DNA from: Pseudomonas peradeniyensis
GTDB lineage: Bacteria > Pseudomonadota > Gammaproteobacteria > Pseudomonadales > Pseudomonadaceae
Direction: 5' to 3'
DNA length: 64,000 bases
Assembly (NCBI RefSeq): GCF_014268935.2
Contig: NZ_JABWRJ020000003.1
Span: 797,501-861,500, forward strand
This document shows, piece after piece, positions 29,179 to 36,089 of this stretch; the stretch's first letter is position 1; the number at the start of each line of letters is the position of its first letter. The position numbers and the translations under genes were made by a program. The notes beneath the pieces were generated by a model. The model was not told the DNA's origin. It saw only the letters and a list, made by a program, of their open reading frames with translations, and did no database searches.

Positions 29179-29442
29179 TCAGTGCTTCATGCCGAGCTCG
29201 GCATCATCCATCAATGCCTTGGCCAGCGCGCTCAGGTAGTACGACGCCCAGAGCAGTTGGGGTTTTTCCTCCATGATCCCGGTGATGGTCAGGTCGCGTA
29301 CGCAGCCCATCAGCTCTGACGCCTGGTCGCGGGCGTGCTGGCAGGGGATGCCGGGTTCGATGCAGAACAGCGGGTCGGTCATGCCTTCGCCTTGGTAGAA
29401 CTTGGTCTTGCCGGCGGTGGTGGGGGTGTTGTCTGTGGTCAT
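29179..29442 (-). CDS. DUF3077 family small protein
   Basis: This is an 87-residue soluble protein with FCIEPGIPCQHARDQASELM near the middle and a helical C-terminal half (LLWASYYLSALAKALMDDAE). This pattern is that of DUF3077 proteins, which are frequent in Pseudomonas and often occur in small clusters. Function is unknown. A GGGAGAAC ribosome-binding site precedes the ATG. A second small DUF protein of similar style lies upstream on the same strand, separated by a REP pair. Confidence 0.8.
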   Translation of the reverse strand: MTTDNTPTTAGKTKFYQGEGMTDPLFCIEPGIPCQHARDQASELMGCVRDLTITGIMEEKPQLLWASYYLSALAKALMDDAELGMKH

Positions 29443-29477
29443 GATTGTTCTCCCTGAAATGGTTGGTGCCTGTGCGG

Positions 29478-29575
29478 GCGCTATCGCGGGGCAAGCCCGC
29501 TCCCACGCAGCTGAGTTCTACGCAGGCCTGGCGTGGGAGCGGCGGTTCGCCGCTGCGACTTGCCCCGCGATTGGG
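29478..29575. repeat. REP pair, family A (one unit with an insertion)
   Basis: ctatcgcggggcaagcccgc is opposed to gcgtgggagcggcggttcgc...cttgccccgcga. The second copy carries about 18 extra nt (cggttcgccgctgcgac) inside the REP head. Confidence 0.8.
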
Positions 29576-29576
29576 C

Positions 29577-29819
29577 TTAATGCAACGTCGGCGCCTGCGC
29601 TGGCATCTGTACCTGGATCAATGCCGCTTCGAGCAATACGCGCAGCGACTCCATTTCATGCATCGAAGCCATCATCAACACGGCAGCCGGCGACCTGGGT
29701 TTAAGCTGTATGGCGTGATGGGCCACGGTCAAGGCGCACAGGGCGTACTCGGTGGCCTGGATGAGGGTGTCTTCGAGGGAGTGAGGGTTGTGGGGTGGAT
29801 CTGGAACGATCTTAAGCAT
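29577..29819 (-). CDS. DUF6124 family small protein
   Basis: This is an 80-residue helical protein beginning MLKIVPDPPHNPHSLEDTLI, continuing with TEYALCALTVAHHAI and ending in MHEMESLRVLLEAALIQVQM. The Pro-rich N-terminus and AVLMMASMHEME segment fit the Pseudomonas DUF6124 family (function unknown). The frame runs 46 codons further upstream, but that sequence is atypical; the ATG at 29819 has an AGGACC ribosome-binding site and the family start. Probably an accessory protein related in style to its DUF3077 neighbour. Confidence 0.75.
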   Translation of the reverse strand: MLKIVPDPPHNPHSLEDTLIQATEYALCALTVAHHAIQLKPRSPAAVLMMASMHEMESLRVLLEAALIQVQMPAQAPTLH

Positions 29820-30511
29820 GGTCAAGGTCCTGTTCGTGAATAAGGACCACCACCGGTTGCTGTCAAACAAGAAAGGTGGCAGCTGTACATGGGTTGACAG
29901 ACCGGTGAACAAGACCAGAAACCGGCGCACACGAGGTGCCCCACGCACAGCCGCCATAAAACAGCGCCATGCGGTTTTGTTCAGAGCGGCCTGTCAAAGC
30001 CGGTCGCTGATTGTGCAGCGACTGCCCGAGACTAGAGGCCAACCCAGACCACCGCAATGGCTTGAAAGGGCTTGGGAGTATGTTTGGGAAATGGACTACA
30101 GGGAATGGGGAAAGTCTGATGAATCGGTGATCTGTTCGAGATTGCTGGGGCTGCTTTGCAGCCCTTTCGCGACGCAAGGCCGCTCCCACAGGGATCGCGC
30201 TAGCTTTAGCAGTTGAGCAAGACAGTTGGTCCCACAGGGAAACGCGATCGCCTGTGGGAGCGGCCTTGTGTCGCGAAAGGGGCGCGCAGCGGCCCCAGCA
30301 TTCTCTCAGCCACCAGGAATAATGATTTATGCCTAGTCCTTTCGACAAAATTTGCGATCTACCCAGCGAAACCATCAGAAATTCATAGCCTTACCCTCCA
30401 CCCCCAGCCCTCTCCCACAGGTACTAACACCAAGTTGTAATCTACCCGTCCCGCCCCCCTCGGCTTTCACTGCTGGTAGCAAGCACAACAACCAGCAGCG
30501 GGAGTCTTCCC
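29820..30511. other. 692-nt non-coding stretch
   Basis: No convincing gene is present. The stretch holds the promoter side of the DUF6124 gene, a family B REP pair at 30145-30300, and about 200 nt of comparatively AT-rich, pyrimidine-rich DNA before the lipoprotein gene (start ATG 30512 with a GCGGGAG ribosome-binding site). Predicted ORFs here overlap the repeats. Confidence 0.6.
30145..30302. repeat. REP pair, family B
   Basis: ctggggctgctttgcagccc...gcaaggccgctcccacaggg is inverted relative to cctgtgggagcggccttgtg...gaaaggggcgcgcagcggccccagca. The centre is about 50 nt. Confidence 0.85.
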
Positions 30512-32068
30512 ATGAACACTCAAGCGTGGATCAAGGCCGCAACGGCGCTGACGATGGTCATGTCCCTGGGCCTTACCGGTTGCAGCAGTGGTGGCGGTGG
30601 GCATCACAGCGAGGTCGACGGCTCCTCGGCCGACGGCGGCACGGGCGCAGGCGCGGGCGCTGGAGGCTCGGGCGGCGGGGCCGGTGACGGTGGCGCAGGC
30701 ACCGGTGGTGGTGGCAGCACCCCGGGCGATGGAAGCGCAGGCACCGGTGGGGGCAGCGGCGGCTCCGGCGGCTCCGGCGGCGGCACCACACCCGGCGGCG
30801 GCGATGGTGAAACCGGTGGAGGCACGACACCGACCGCCCTGGTCACCGGCCAGGTGGTCGATCAGCTGGGCAACACCGTCTCCGGCGTTGGCGACGGCGT
30901 GAGCAACCTCGGTCAGGTGATCGGCTCGCTGCCCATCGCCGGCGACACCTCGCTGACTGGCGGCGTGGGTACGCTGGTGTCATCCACCGGCAACGCGGTG
31001 AACAGTGTCGGCAGCGGCCTGAGCGACGGCCTGGGTCAACTGGGCACCGGCAATAATGCCGTGGGCACCACGGTCGGGGTGGTCGGCGCGGCCACCGCCG
31101 ACCTGGGCACCGGCGTCTCTGGCCTTGGCCAGGGCGTGACCGGCCTGGCCAGCAACGGGCCGGTCGAGCAGGTACCGGTGGTCAACCAACTGGTCGCCGG
31201 GGCCGGGCAGGGTGTCGATCGGGTCGGTGAGGCCGTGACCATGCTTGGCAATACCCTCTCGCCGGTTGGTACCAGCGGCCCGCTGGCCGGTGCGACCCAG
31301 GGCGCGAGCGATGCCCTGGTGCCGGTGGTCTCATTGGTGGAAAACACCACGGCCAACGTCACCCGGCAGACCGGGCTCGCCGGCCCGCTCAACCAGACGT
31401 TGAATCAAACCGGCACCGCCTTGAACCAGGCCGGCCTGCAACTGGCTGGCTCGGGTAATCCACTGGGCACCACGCTCGGGCAGGCGGTCGCCAATACCGG
31501 CACCAGCGTGAGCACCGCCAGCGGGCTGGCGCCGGTCACCGGCGGCCCACGCACGGGACTGCTGGAAACCGCTGGCGGCGTGGTGGCCGGTGCCGGCAGC
31601 GGCCTGGCCGCAAGTGTTGGCAGTCCGACGGTGAGCGGTATCGGCGGCAGCCTGGTGCAGGCGGGCAACAGCGTCGCCAGCCTGGGCCCGGTGCTCGGCG
31701 GCAACGGCGTGACCAACACGGCGGCAGGCACCCCAGCCGCAGCACTGACCCAGCAGGTGGGCAGCGGGCTCAATCCGGTGGTCGCCGGTGTGTCCAGCGT
31801 GACCCAGCAGGTCGGCGCCAGCACAGGCGCGGGAGCACCGGTGGCCGGGTTGCTGAACCAGGTCGGTGGCGCGGTGGGTACCGTCGGCACGCAATTGACC
31901 GGCGCCACGGCCAACCCGACGGTCAGCCAGTTGGGCGCGACGGTGACGGCGGTGGGCGCAACGGTCGGTCAGGCCGGCACCTTGGTCAATGCCAACGGCA
32001 CGCAGGGCGGTGGCCTCGGCGGTGCGCTAAGTGGTGTGACAGGCGCCCTGGCAGGCGGGCAGCGCTGA
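30512..32068 (+). CDS. glycine-rich repetitive lipoprotein, putative TpsB partner
   Basis: This 518-residue protein is probably exported to the outer membrane or cell surface. It has a lipoprotein signal (lipobox GLTGC, C23, Ser at +2). A roughly 80-residue Gly/Ser/Thr linker (about 26-107) follows. About 400 residues of degenerate repeats come next, built from Gly-, Val-, Leu-, Asn- and Thr-rich units such as GVGDGVSNLGQVIGSL, NAVNSVGSGLSDGLGQLG and VGVVGAATADLGTGV. There is no other cysteine. Such proteins are often labelled collagen-like, but true Gly-X-Y triplets are not sustained. It lies 91 nt upstream of a TpsB-type exporter, separated by a strong hairpin, so it is the likely secreted partner. 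It lacks a recognisable TPS secretion domain. Confidence 0.8.
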   Translation: MNTQAWIKAATALTMVMSLGLTGCSSGGGGHHSEVDGSSADGGTGAGAGAGGSGGGAGDGGAGTGGGGSTPGDGSAGTGGGSGGSGGSGGGTTPGGGDGETGGGTTPTALVTGQVVDQLGNTVSGVGDGVSNLGQVIGSLPIAGDTSLTGGVGTLVSSTGNAVNSVGSGLSDGLGQLGTGNNAVGTTVGVVGAATADLGTGVSGLGQGVTGLASNGPVEQVPVVNQLVAGAGQGVDRVGEAVTMLGNTLSPVGTSGPLAGATQGASDALVPVVSLVENTTANVTRQTGLAGPLNQTLNQTGTALNQAGLQLAGSGNPLGTTLGQAVANTGTSVSTASGLAPVTGGPRTGLLETAGGVVAGAGSGLAASVGSPTVSGIGGSLVQAGNSVASLGPVLGGNGVTNTAAGTPAAALTQQVGSGLNPVVAGVSSVTQQVGASTGAGAPVAGLLNQVGGAVGTVGTQLTGATANPTVSQLGATVTAVGATVGQAGTLVNANGTQGGGLGGALSGVTGALAGGQR

Positions 32069-32096
32069 CGCGACGGGCTACGCTCAAGGTGAGCGA

Positions 32097-32127
32097 GACC
32101 GACCGGCGCGCCGTGCGCCGGTCGGTC
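32097..32127 (+). promoter_or_regulatory. 13-bp intercistronic hairpin
   Basis: A perfect GC-rich stem (GACCGACCGGCGC/GCGCCGGTCGGTC, 5-nt loop) lies between the lipoprotein stop and the exporter start. No T-run follows, so full termination is unlikely. It probably stabilises or attenuates mRNA to give more lipoprotein than exporter. Confidence 0.65.
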
Positions 32128-32159
32128 ACCCTGCCACCCGTGGATCATGGAGTGTCCGA

Positions 32160-33830
32160 ATGCGCCGATGGCTGGTGACGATGCTGGCGCTGTCCGTGGC
32201 CAGCCTGGCCCGGGCCGAGCCCTTGCCGGGTTTCCTCAACAGCAACGAGACCGAGCGCCGCCTGCCCACGCCGAACCTCCCGGTGGACGCCTATCGTCCC
32301 GGCCCCGCTGGCCTGCTCGTACCCACCGTGGACAACGCACGCCAGTCGCCCTTGCTGATGAGCACGCGGGTGGCGGTGCGCAAGGTGCGCTTCGAAGGCG
32401 GCACCGTCTACCCCTTGAGCGACCTGCGCGAGCACTACCAGCCGCTGATCGGTCGCGAGGTGACCCTCGCCGAGCTGATCGAGGTCACCCGCCGCCTGAC
32501 CCAACGCTACCAGCAGGACGGCTACCTGCTGTCGTACGCCTACCTGCCGCCCCAGGACTTCGTCGATGGCCGGGTGCGGGTGGTGCTGGTGGAGGGCTAT
32601 ATCCACGACTATCAGGTCGAGGGCGATATCGGCGCGGCGCGGGCTTACCTGGACCAGCTGATGGAGCGCCTCAAGGCCGAGCGCCCGCTGACCCGCGAAA
32701 GCTTCGAGCGCTACACCAGCCTGGCCGGGCGTATCCCCGGAGTGACCTTCCAGGCCCAGGTGCCGCCCCCGGCCACCACCGATGGCGCGACCCGGCTGCT
32801 GGCCCAGGTCTCGCGCAAACCGTTCACCACCACCCTGAGCCTCAATGACGGCAGCCGCGACGACCTGCAGGCGCTGCTCGGTGCCAGCAGCAATGCGCAG
32901 ACCCGTTTTGCCGAGCAACTGAGCGCCAGCGTGCTGGTGCCGCCCGGCGAGGACAAGGAGCATTACTACCGTCTCGACTACAGTCAGTTCCTCGACGCCG
33001 AGGGTTCGCGGCTGCTGCTGTCGGCCTCGCGCTATCGCAGCGACCCCAAGGCGCGCATCCGCCTGGACAACGGCATCGACCTGACCCAGCACCGCGAGAA
33101 CGAACGCTACTCGGTGGGCATCAGCCAGTCGTTGATCGCCTCGCCCAGCGAATGGCTGGAGGTGGTCGGGCGCTTCTACGTAGTCAATGACCGCATCGAC
33201 TACCAGGTGGTGGGGTTTCCGTTGCGTCTGGACAGCGAGACCGACATTCGCGCGCTGTCCTTCGAAGGCGACTGGCGCAAGGCCGAGACCCGGCGCCTGC
33301 GCATCCTCAGTGCCGGGGTCTACCAAGGCCTCGACCGCCTGGGGGCGAACACCAATGCCGACTACGACCTGGACTTTCTGCGCCTGAGGGTATCGGGCGT
33401 GCAGAGCGACAACTTCACCGACAACTGGCAGGGCGTGGCGTCGGCGGCCGTCTACTGGAGCAACGACAGCCTGCCCGACAGCGAGCGGGCGGTGTTCGGC
33501 GGGCAGAACTTCGGGCGCGGTTACCCCAGTGACCAGGGCTCGGGCGACAAAGGCTGGGGGCTGGCCTACGAGGTCAACTACAGCTTCCATCGCGACGGTG
33601 GATGGCTCAAGGTCGTGCAGCCGTATGTGGCGCTCGACACGGCGCGGGCCTGGTTCAACGAGCTGGATGTGAAGGACACGAAGATGTCATCGGCGGCGTT
33701 GGGGTTGCGGTTTGGCGATATGCGCTACTACAACATTGCGGTCGAGGTGGCCAAGCCAATGTCGGACATCGCCCTGGACAGCTTCAACCGGCGGCCACGG
33801 CTGAACTTGAGTTTCAGTTATCAGTTGTAG
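32160..33830 (+). CDS. ShlB/FhaC-type two-partner-secretion outer-membrane exporter
   Basis: This is a 556-residue TpsB protein. It has a signal peptide (cleavage near SLARA-EP, residue 19), a POTRA_2 region (about 70-150, starting STRVAVRKVRFEGGTVYPLS and containing RRLTQRYQQDGYLLSYAYLP), a second POTRA-like stretch (about 150-215), and a C-terminal 16-strand beta-barrel. The barrel holds the conserved FGGQNFGRGYPSDQGSGDKG motif in which GRGY matches the (V/I)RG(F/Y) tip of loop 6, and it ends in an outer-membrane type strand (RLNLSFSYQL, with aromatic/hydrophobic alternation). Such proteins export a single partner, usually one encoded beside them, here the repetitive lipoprotein. Confidence 0.92.
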   Translation: MRRWLVTMLALSVASLARAEPLPGFLNSNETERRLPTPNLPVDAYRPGPAGLLVPTVDNARQSPLLMSTRVAVRKVRFEGGTVYPLSDLREHYQPLIGREVTLAELIEVTRRLTQRYQQDGYLLSYAYLPPQDFVDGRVRVVLVEGYIHDYQVEGDIGAARAYLDQLMERLKAERPLTRESFERYTSLAGRIPGVTFQAQVPPPATTDGATRLLAQVSRKPFTTTLSLNDGSRDDLQALLGASSNAQTRFAEQLSASVLVPPGEDKEHYYRLDYSQFLDAEGSRLLLSASRYRSDPKARIRLDNGIDLTQHRENERYSVGISQSLIASPSEWLEVVGRFYVVNDRIDYQVVGFPLRLDSETDIRALSFEGDWRKAETRRLRILSAGVYQGLDRLGANTNADYDLDFLRLRVSGVQSDNFTDNWQGVASAAVYWSNDSLPDSERAVFGGQNFGRGYPSDQGSGDKGWGLAYEVNYSFHRDGGWLKVVQPYVALDTARAWFNELDVKDTKMSSAALGLRFGDMRYYNIAVEVAKPMSDIALDSFNRRPRLNLSFSYQL

Positions 33831-33841
33831 GGAGACGCACC

Positions 33842-33976
33842 TTGTTGGAGCGGCCTTGCCGAGGCGTCGGACCGGTCGGAAAGGGCCGCAAAGCGGCCCC
33901 GGCAATATCTGCATTTTCGTTGAGATCCTGGGGCTGCTACGCAGCCCTTTCGCGACGCAAGGCCGCTCCTACAGGG
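33842..33976. repeat. REP pair, family B
   Basis: ttggagcggccttgccgagg...gggccgcaaagcggcccc is opposed to ctggggctgctacgcagccc...gcaaggccgctcctacaggg. It separates the exporter gene from the pilus locus. Confidence 0.8.
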
Positions 33977-34005
33977 ATAGCGCAAGGCTTGAGGTTGTTG
34001 TGTCG

Positions 34006-34413
34006 CTATTTAACGGCCTGCATCAACGGCTTGGGAAACAGGTTCTCCAGCGTCTCGAGCAGGCGCGCGTGGTAGATCGGCTTGCGGAACAGGTCGAGCA
34101 CCTGCAAGCGCAGCAGGTCGCTGACATCGTCCATGTCGGCATGCCCGGACATGACGATCACCGGCAAATGCTGGCGCGCGGTGTGGTCGCGCAGGCGCTG
34201 CACCAGGCCCAGGCCGCTCTCCTCGGGCATGCGCAGGTCGGTGATCACCAGGGCGACATCGGGGTGGCGGGTCAGTTGCTGCAGGGCGCCACGCACCGAG
34301 GTGGCGGTGTGGCAACAGAAACCCTCGTTCTCCAGCAGTTCGGCCAGCTCCAGCAGGGCCTCTTCCTCGTCGTCCACCAGCAGGATCTGTTGACGCAAGG
34401 AAGAGGTCGGCAT
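34006..34413 (-). CDS. single-domain response regulator beside the Flp pilin gene
   Basis: This is a 135-residue CheY-like receiver with no output domain. The acidic pair is D14-D15 in LLVDDEEE, the phospho-acceptor D59 in VITDLRMPE, the Thr/Ser switch S89 in IVMSGHAD, and the conserved Lys in LFRKPIYH. It is encoded 47 nt downstream of the flp pilin gene on the same strand and is therefore likely expressed with it. It could act as a phosphate sink or a protein-binding switch for the PprA kinase of the same locus. That is inference from position. Confidence 0.92.
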   Translation of the reverse strand: MPTSSLRQQILLVDDEEEALLELAELLENEGFCCHTATSVRGALQQLTRHPDVALVITDLRMPEESGLGLVQRLRDHTARQHLPVIVMSGHADMDDVSDLLRLQVLDLFRKPIYHARLLETLENLFPKPLMQAVK

Positions 34414-34460
34414 GGTCGGCTCCTGGCAGTGGGACTACACGTCATGCAGGTGCTGCGCGA

Positions 34461-34643
34461 TCACTGGGTGATCGCGGTCTGGATGGTGGTCATGATCGCC
34501 GATACCTCGGTCGAGATCGGCGTGACGAAGCCGGCCAGTATCACCGCCACCATCGCCGCGATCACTGCGTATTCGATACCGGAGGCGCCGTCCTTGCGCT
34601 GGAGGAAAGTCTTCACATGGATGAGGATCTGTTGCAGCAGCAT
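34461..34643 (-). CDS. flp: Flp/Fap-type pilin
   Basis: This is a 60-residue pilin precursor. A basic leader (19 residues, ending RKDG) is followed by ASGIEYAVIAAMVAVILAGF. Cleavage by the prepilin peptidase is expected after G19, and E24-Y25 form the conserved Glu-Tyr pair of Flp pilins. The mature pilin of 41 residues should assemble into the Tad pilus used for adhesion and biofilm. It is divergent from rcpC; the shared 290-bp AT-rich promoter region contains candidate regulator sites. Confidence 0.95.
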   Translation of the reverse strand: MLLQQILIHVKTFLQRKDGASGIEYAVIAAMVAVILAGFVTPISTEVSAIMTTIQTAITQ

Positions 34644-34700
34644 GGCACTACTCCTTGCGCTCGATGGGCGCCGGTCGGCGGGGGCTTGATAAGTGATACC

Positions 34701-34715
34701 CCTTTGCCATCAGAG
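34701..34715. promoter_or_regulatory. candidate Tad-regulon box 1 (flp promoter)
   Basis: cctttgccatcagag lies 58 nt upstream of flp. It shares the TTTGCCATCA core with the site before rcpC, and TTGCCATC with sites before tadE and tadG. PprB, the locus regulator, is the obvious candidate binder, but this is not demonstrated. Confidence 0.45.
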
Positions 34716-34892
34716 CATCGCCAAGCCGTGGCGACGTGCAAATGTAAGAAGGCATTAATACAAAAGTATTGGTTGCAATTGACGATGCTAAGTTTTTGTT
34801 TTGCCGACGCGTCAATTTCATGGCTCTAAAAATGCGGTACAGGTAATGGCGAAAGATAGCGGCTCAGCTACCGTCCAATAGCGAAATAGTTA

Positions 34893-34909
34893 CCTTTTGC
34901 CATCATTGG
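34893..34909. promoter_or_regulatory. candidate Tad-regulon box 2 (rcpC promoter)
   Basis: ccttttgccatcattgg lies 25-41 nt upstream of rcpC. It nearly repeats box 1; a weaker inverted copy (aatggcgaaag) lies at 34845-34855. Confidence 0.45.
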
Positions 34910-34933
34910 TCCCAGGCGTAGGGGAGAGCGCAG

Positions 34934-35881
34934 ATGAGCAGTCGCCTGACCATGATCCTCGCCGGCCTGTTTCTGATCGCGGCCTTGCTCGCCGGTTACT
35001 GGGGGCTGCGTTTGAGCCATCCGGCCGAACCGGCGCCGGCGCCATTGCCCCCCTCCGGTGAAGCGGTGATTCCCGCCGCGCCGGTCCCCGTCGCTCCTCC
35101 CGAACCGCCACGCTCACCCATCGTGGTGCTGCGCAGGGCGGTACCGGCCAACACCCCCTTGAGCGAGGATGATGTGCTGGTCGAACGTCTGCAGGTGGTA
35201 CCCGCCGGCGCCTTCCAGCAACTCGACCAGGTGCTTGGACGTCGCAGCTCCCGTCCCTTGGCGGCGGGCAGTTGGCTGGACGAGTCGAGCTTCCAGGCCG
35301 GTGGCCCGCTGGCGCGGATGATCCGCCCCCACGAGCGCGCCGTGGCGGTGGCCGTCGACGATGTGAGCGGCGCCGCCGGGCAGTTGCGCCCAGGGGACTT
35401 CGTCGACGTGCTGCTGTTCCTGCGTGAAGAGAACAACAACCCGCAGTCCTCCGCCCAGGTGGTGCTGCGGGCCCTGCGCGTGCTCAGCGTCGACCAGCAG
35501 ACCGGGCTGGCCAACGACGGGCGCCCGGCGCAAACGGCCGAAGAACAGAAGGCCCGGCGCGAGCAGCAATCGCTGAACAGCAACACCACCCGCACCGTGA
35601 GCCTGGCCGTGCCCGAAGCCTTGGCCAGCCGTCTTATGCTGGCGGCCCAGGCCGGGACTTTGCGCCTGGCGGTGCGCAGCGCCGACGAGCCCCTGCTGGC
35701 GGCCTACTGGTCCGGCCAGGATGCCAGCTCGCAGCTGCAGCGCGCCAACCGCGACCTCTATCGCTTCAGTCAGCTGTCCCAGGTGCCCCTGGCCAGCCAG
35801 GCGGTCGCCGCCGCGGCCGGTGCGCCGACGATGCAGATCATTCGCGGCGCCCAGAGCGGCGATAACAACAAGTCTCCCTGA
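34934..35881 (+). CDS. rcpC: Flp pilus assembly protein RcpC/CpaB
   Basis: RcpC/CpaB is an inner-membrane anchored periplasmic protein of the Tad machine. The 315-residue protein has a membrane anchor (8-28), a Pro/Ala-rich linker (34-60), and a SAF domain starting IVVLRRAVPANTPLSEDDVL that continues through LGRRSSRPLAAGSWLDESSF. The RcpC-type C-terminal domain contains AVAVDDVSGAAGQLRPGDFV and DVLLFL. It is the first gene of the rcpC-(62 aa)-tadZ-tadA-tadB-tadC operon, with a GGGGAG ribosome-binding site. In P. aeruginosa the next gene is the rcpA secretin, which is missing here. Confidence 0.95.
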   Translation: MSSRLTMILAGLFLIAALLAGYWGLRLSHPAEPAPAPLPPSGEAVIPAAPVPVAPPEPPRSPIVVLRRAVPANTPLSEDDVLVERLQVVPAGAFQQLDQVLGRRSSRPLAAGSWLDESSFQAGGPLARMIRPHERAVAVAVDDVSGAAGQLRPGDFVDVLLFLREENNNPQSSAQVVLRALRVLSVDQQTGLANDGRPAQTAEEQKARREQQSLNSNTTRTVSLAVPEALASRLMLAAQAGTLRLAVRSADEPLLAAYWSGQDASSQLQRANRDLYRFSQLSQVPLASQAVAAAAGAPTMQIIRGAQSGDNNKSP

Positions 35882-35900
35882 ACCGGCAAGGATGCGATCC

Positions 35901-36089
35901 ATGCGTAGTTCTTTGCGTGTTACTCCACGAGGCGAATTGACCCTGACCCTGCTGGCGCCGACGGCGCAGGCGGCGGCCAAGGGTTGCACGGTGTTCGGTC
36001 AGTTGCACAGCCTGATCGGCTCGCCCGGCATTCCCCTCGACAACAGCGTCTTCACCATCGTCTGGGTCCATGGCGGGTTGTCCCAATGA
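35901..36089 (+). CDS. 62-residue protein coupled to tadZ, in the place of the rcpA secretin
   Basis: This small ORF of 62 residues reads MRSSLRVTPRGELTLTLLAP, then TAQAAAKGCTVFGQLHSLIG and SPGIPLDNSVFTIVWVHGGL. It starts at ATG 35901 after an AAGGA ribosome-binding site, 19 nt behind rcpC. Its TGA overlaps the tadZ ATG (ATGA), a sign of translational coupling and hence of real translation. There is no signal peptide and one cysteine. It occupies the slot where other Tad loci have the 400-plus-residue secretin rcpA/cpaC. It could be a secretin remnant, a small Tad accessory protein, or a leader ORF. I do not recognise a family. Confidence 0.6.
   Translation: MRSSLRVTPRGELTLTLLAPTAQAAAKGCTVFGQLHSLIGSPGIPLDNSVFTIVWVHGGLSQ

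Noticed and set aside
30600..30840. Possible CRISPR or tandem DNA repeat in the GGC-rich stretch
   Set aside because: The repeats are irregular and code in frame for the Gly/Ser linker of the lipoprotein. There are no direct repeats with unique spacers.
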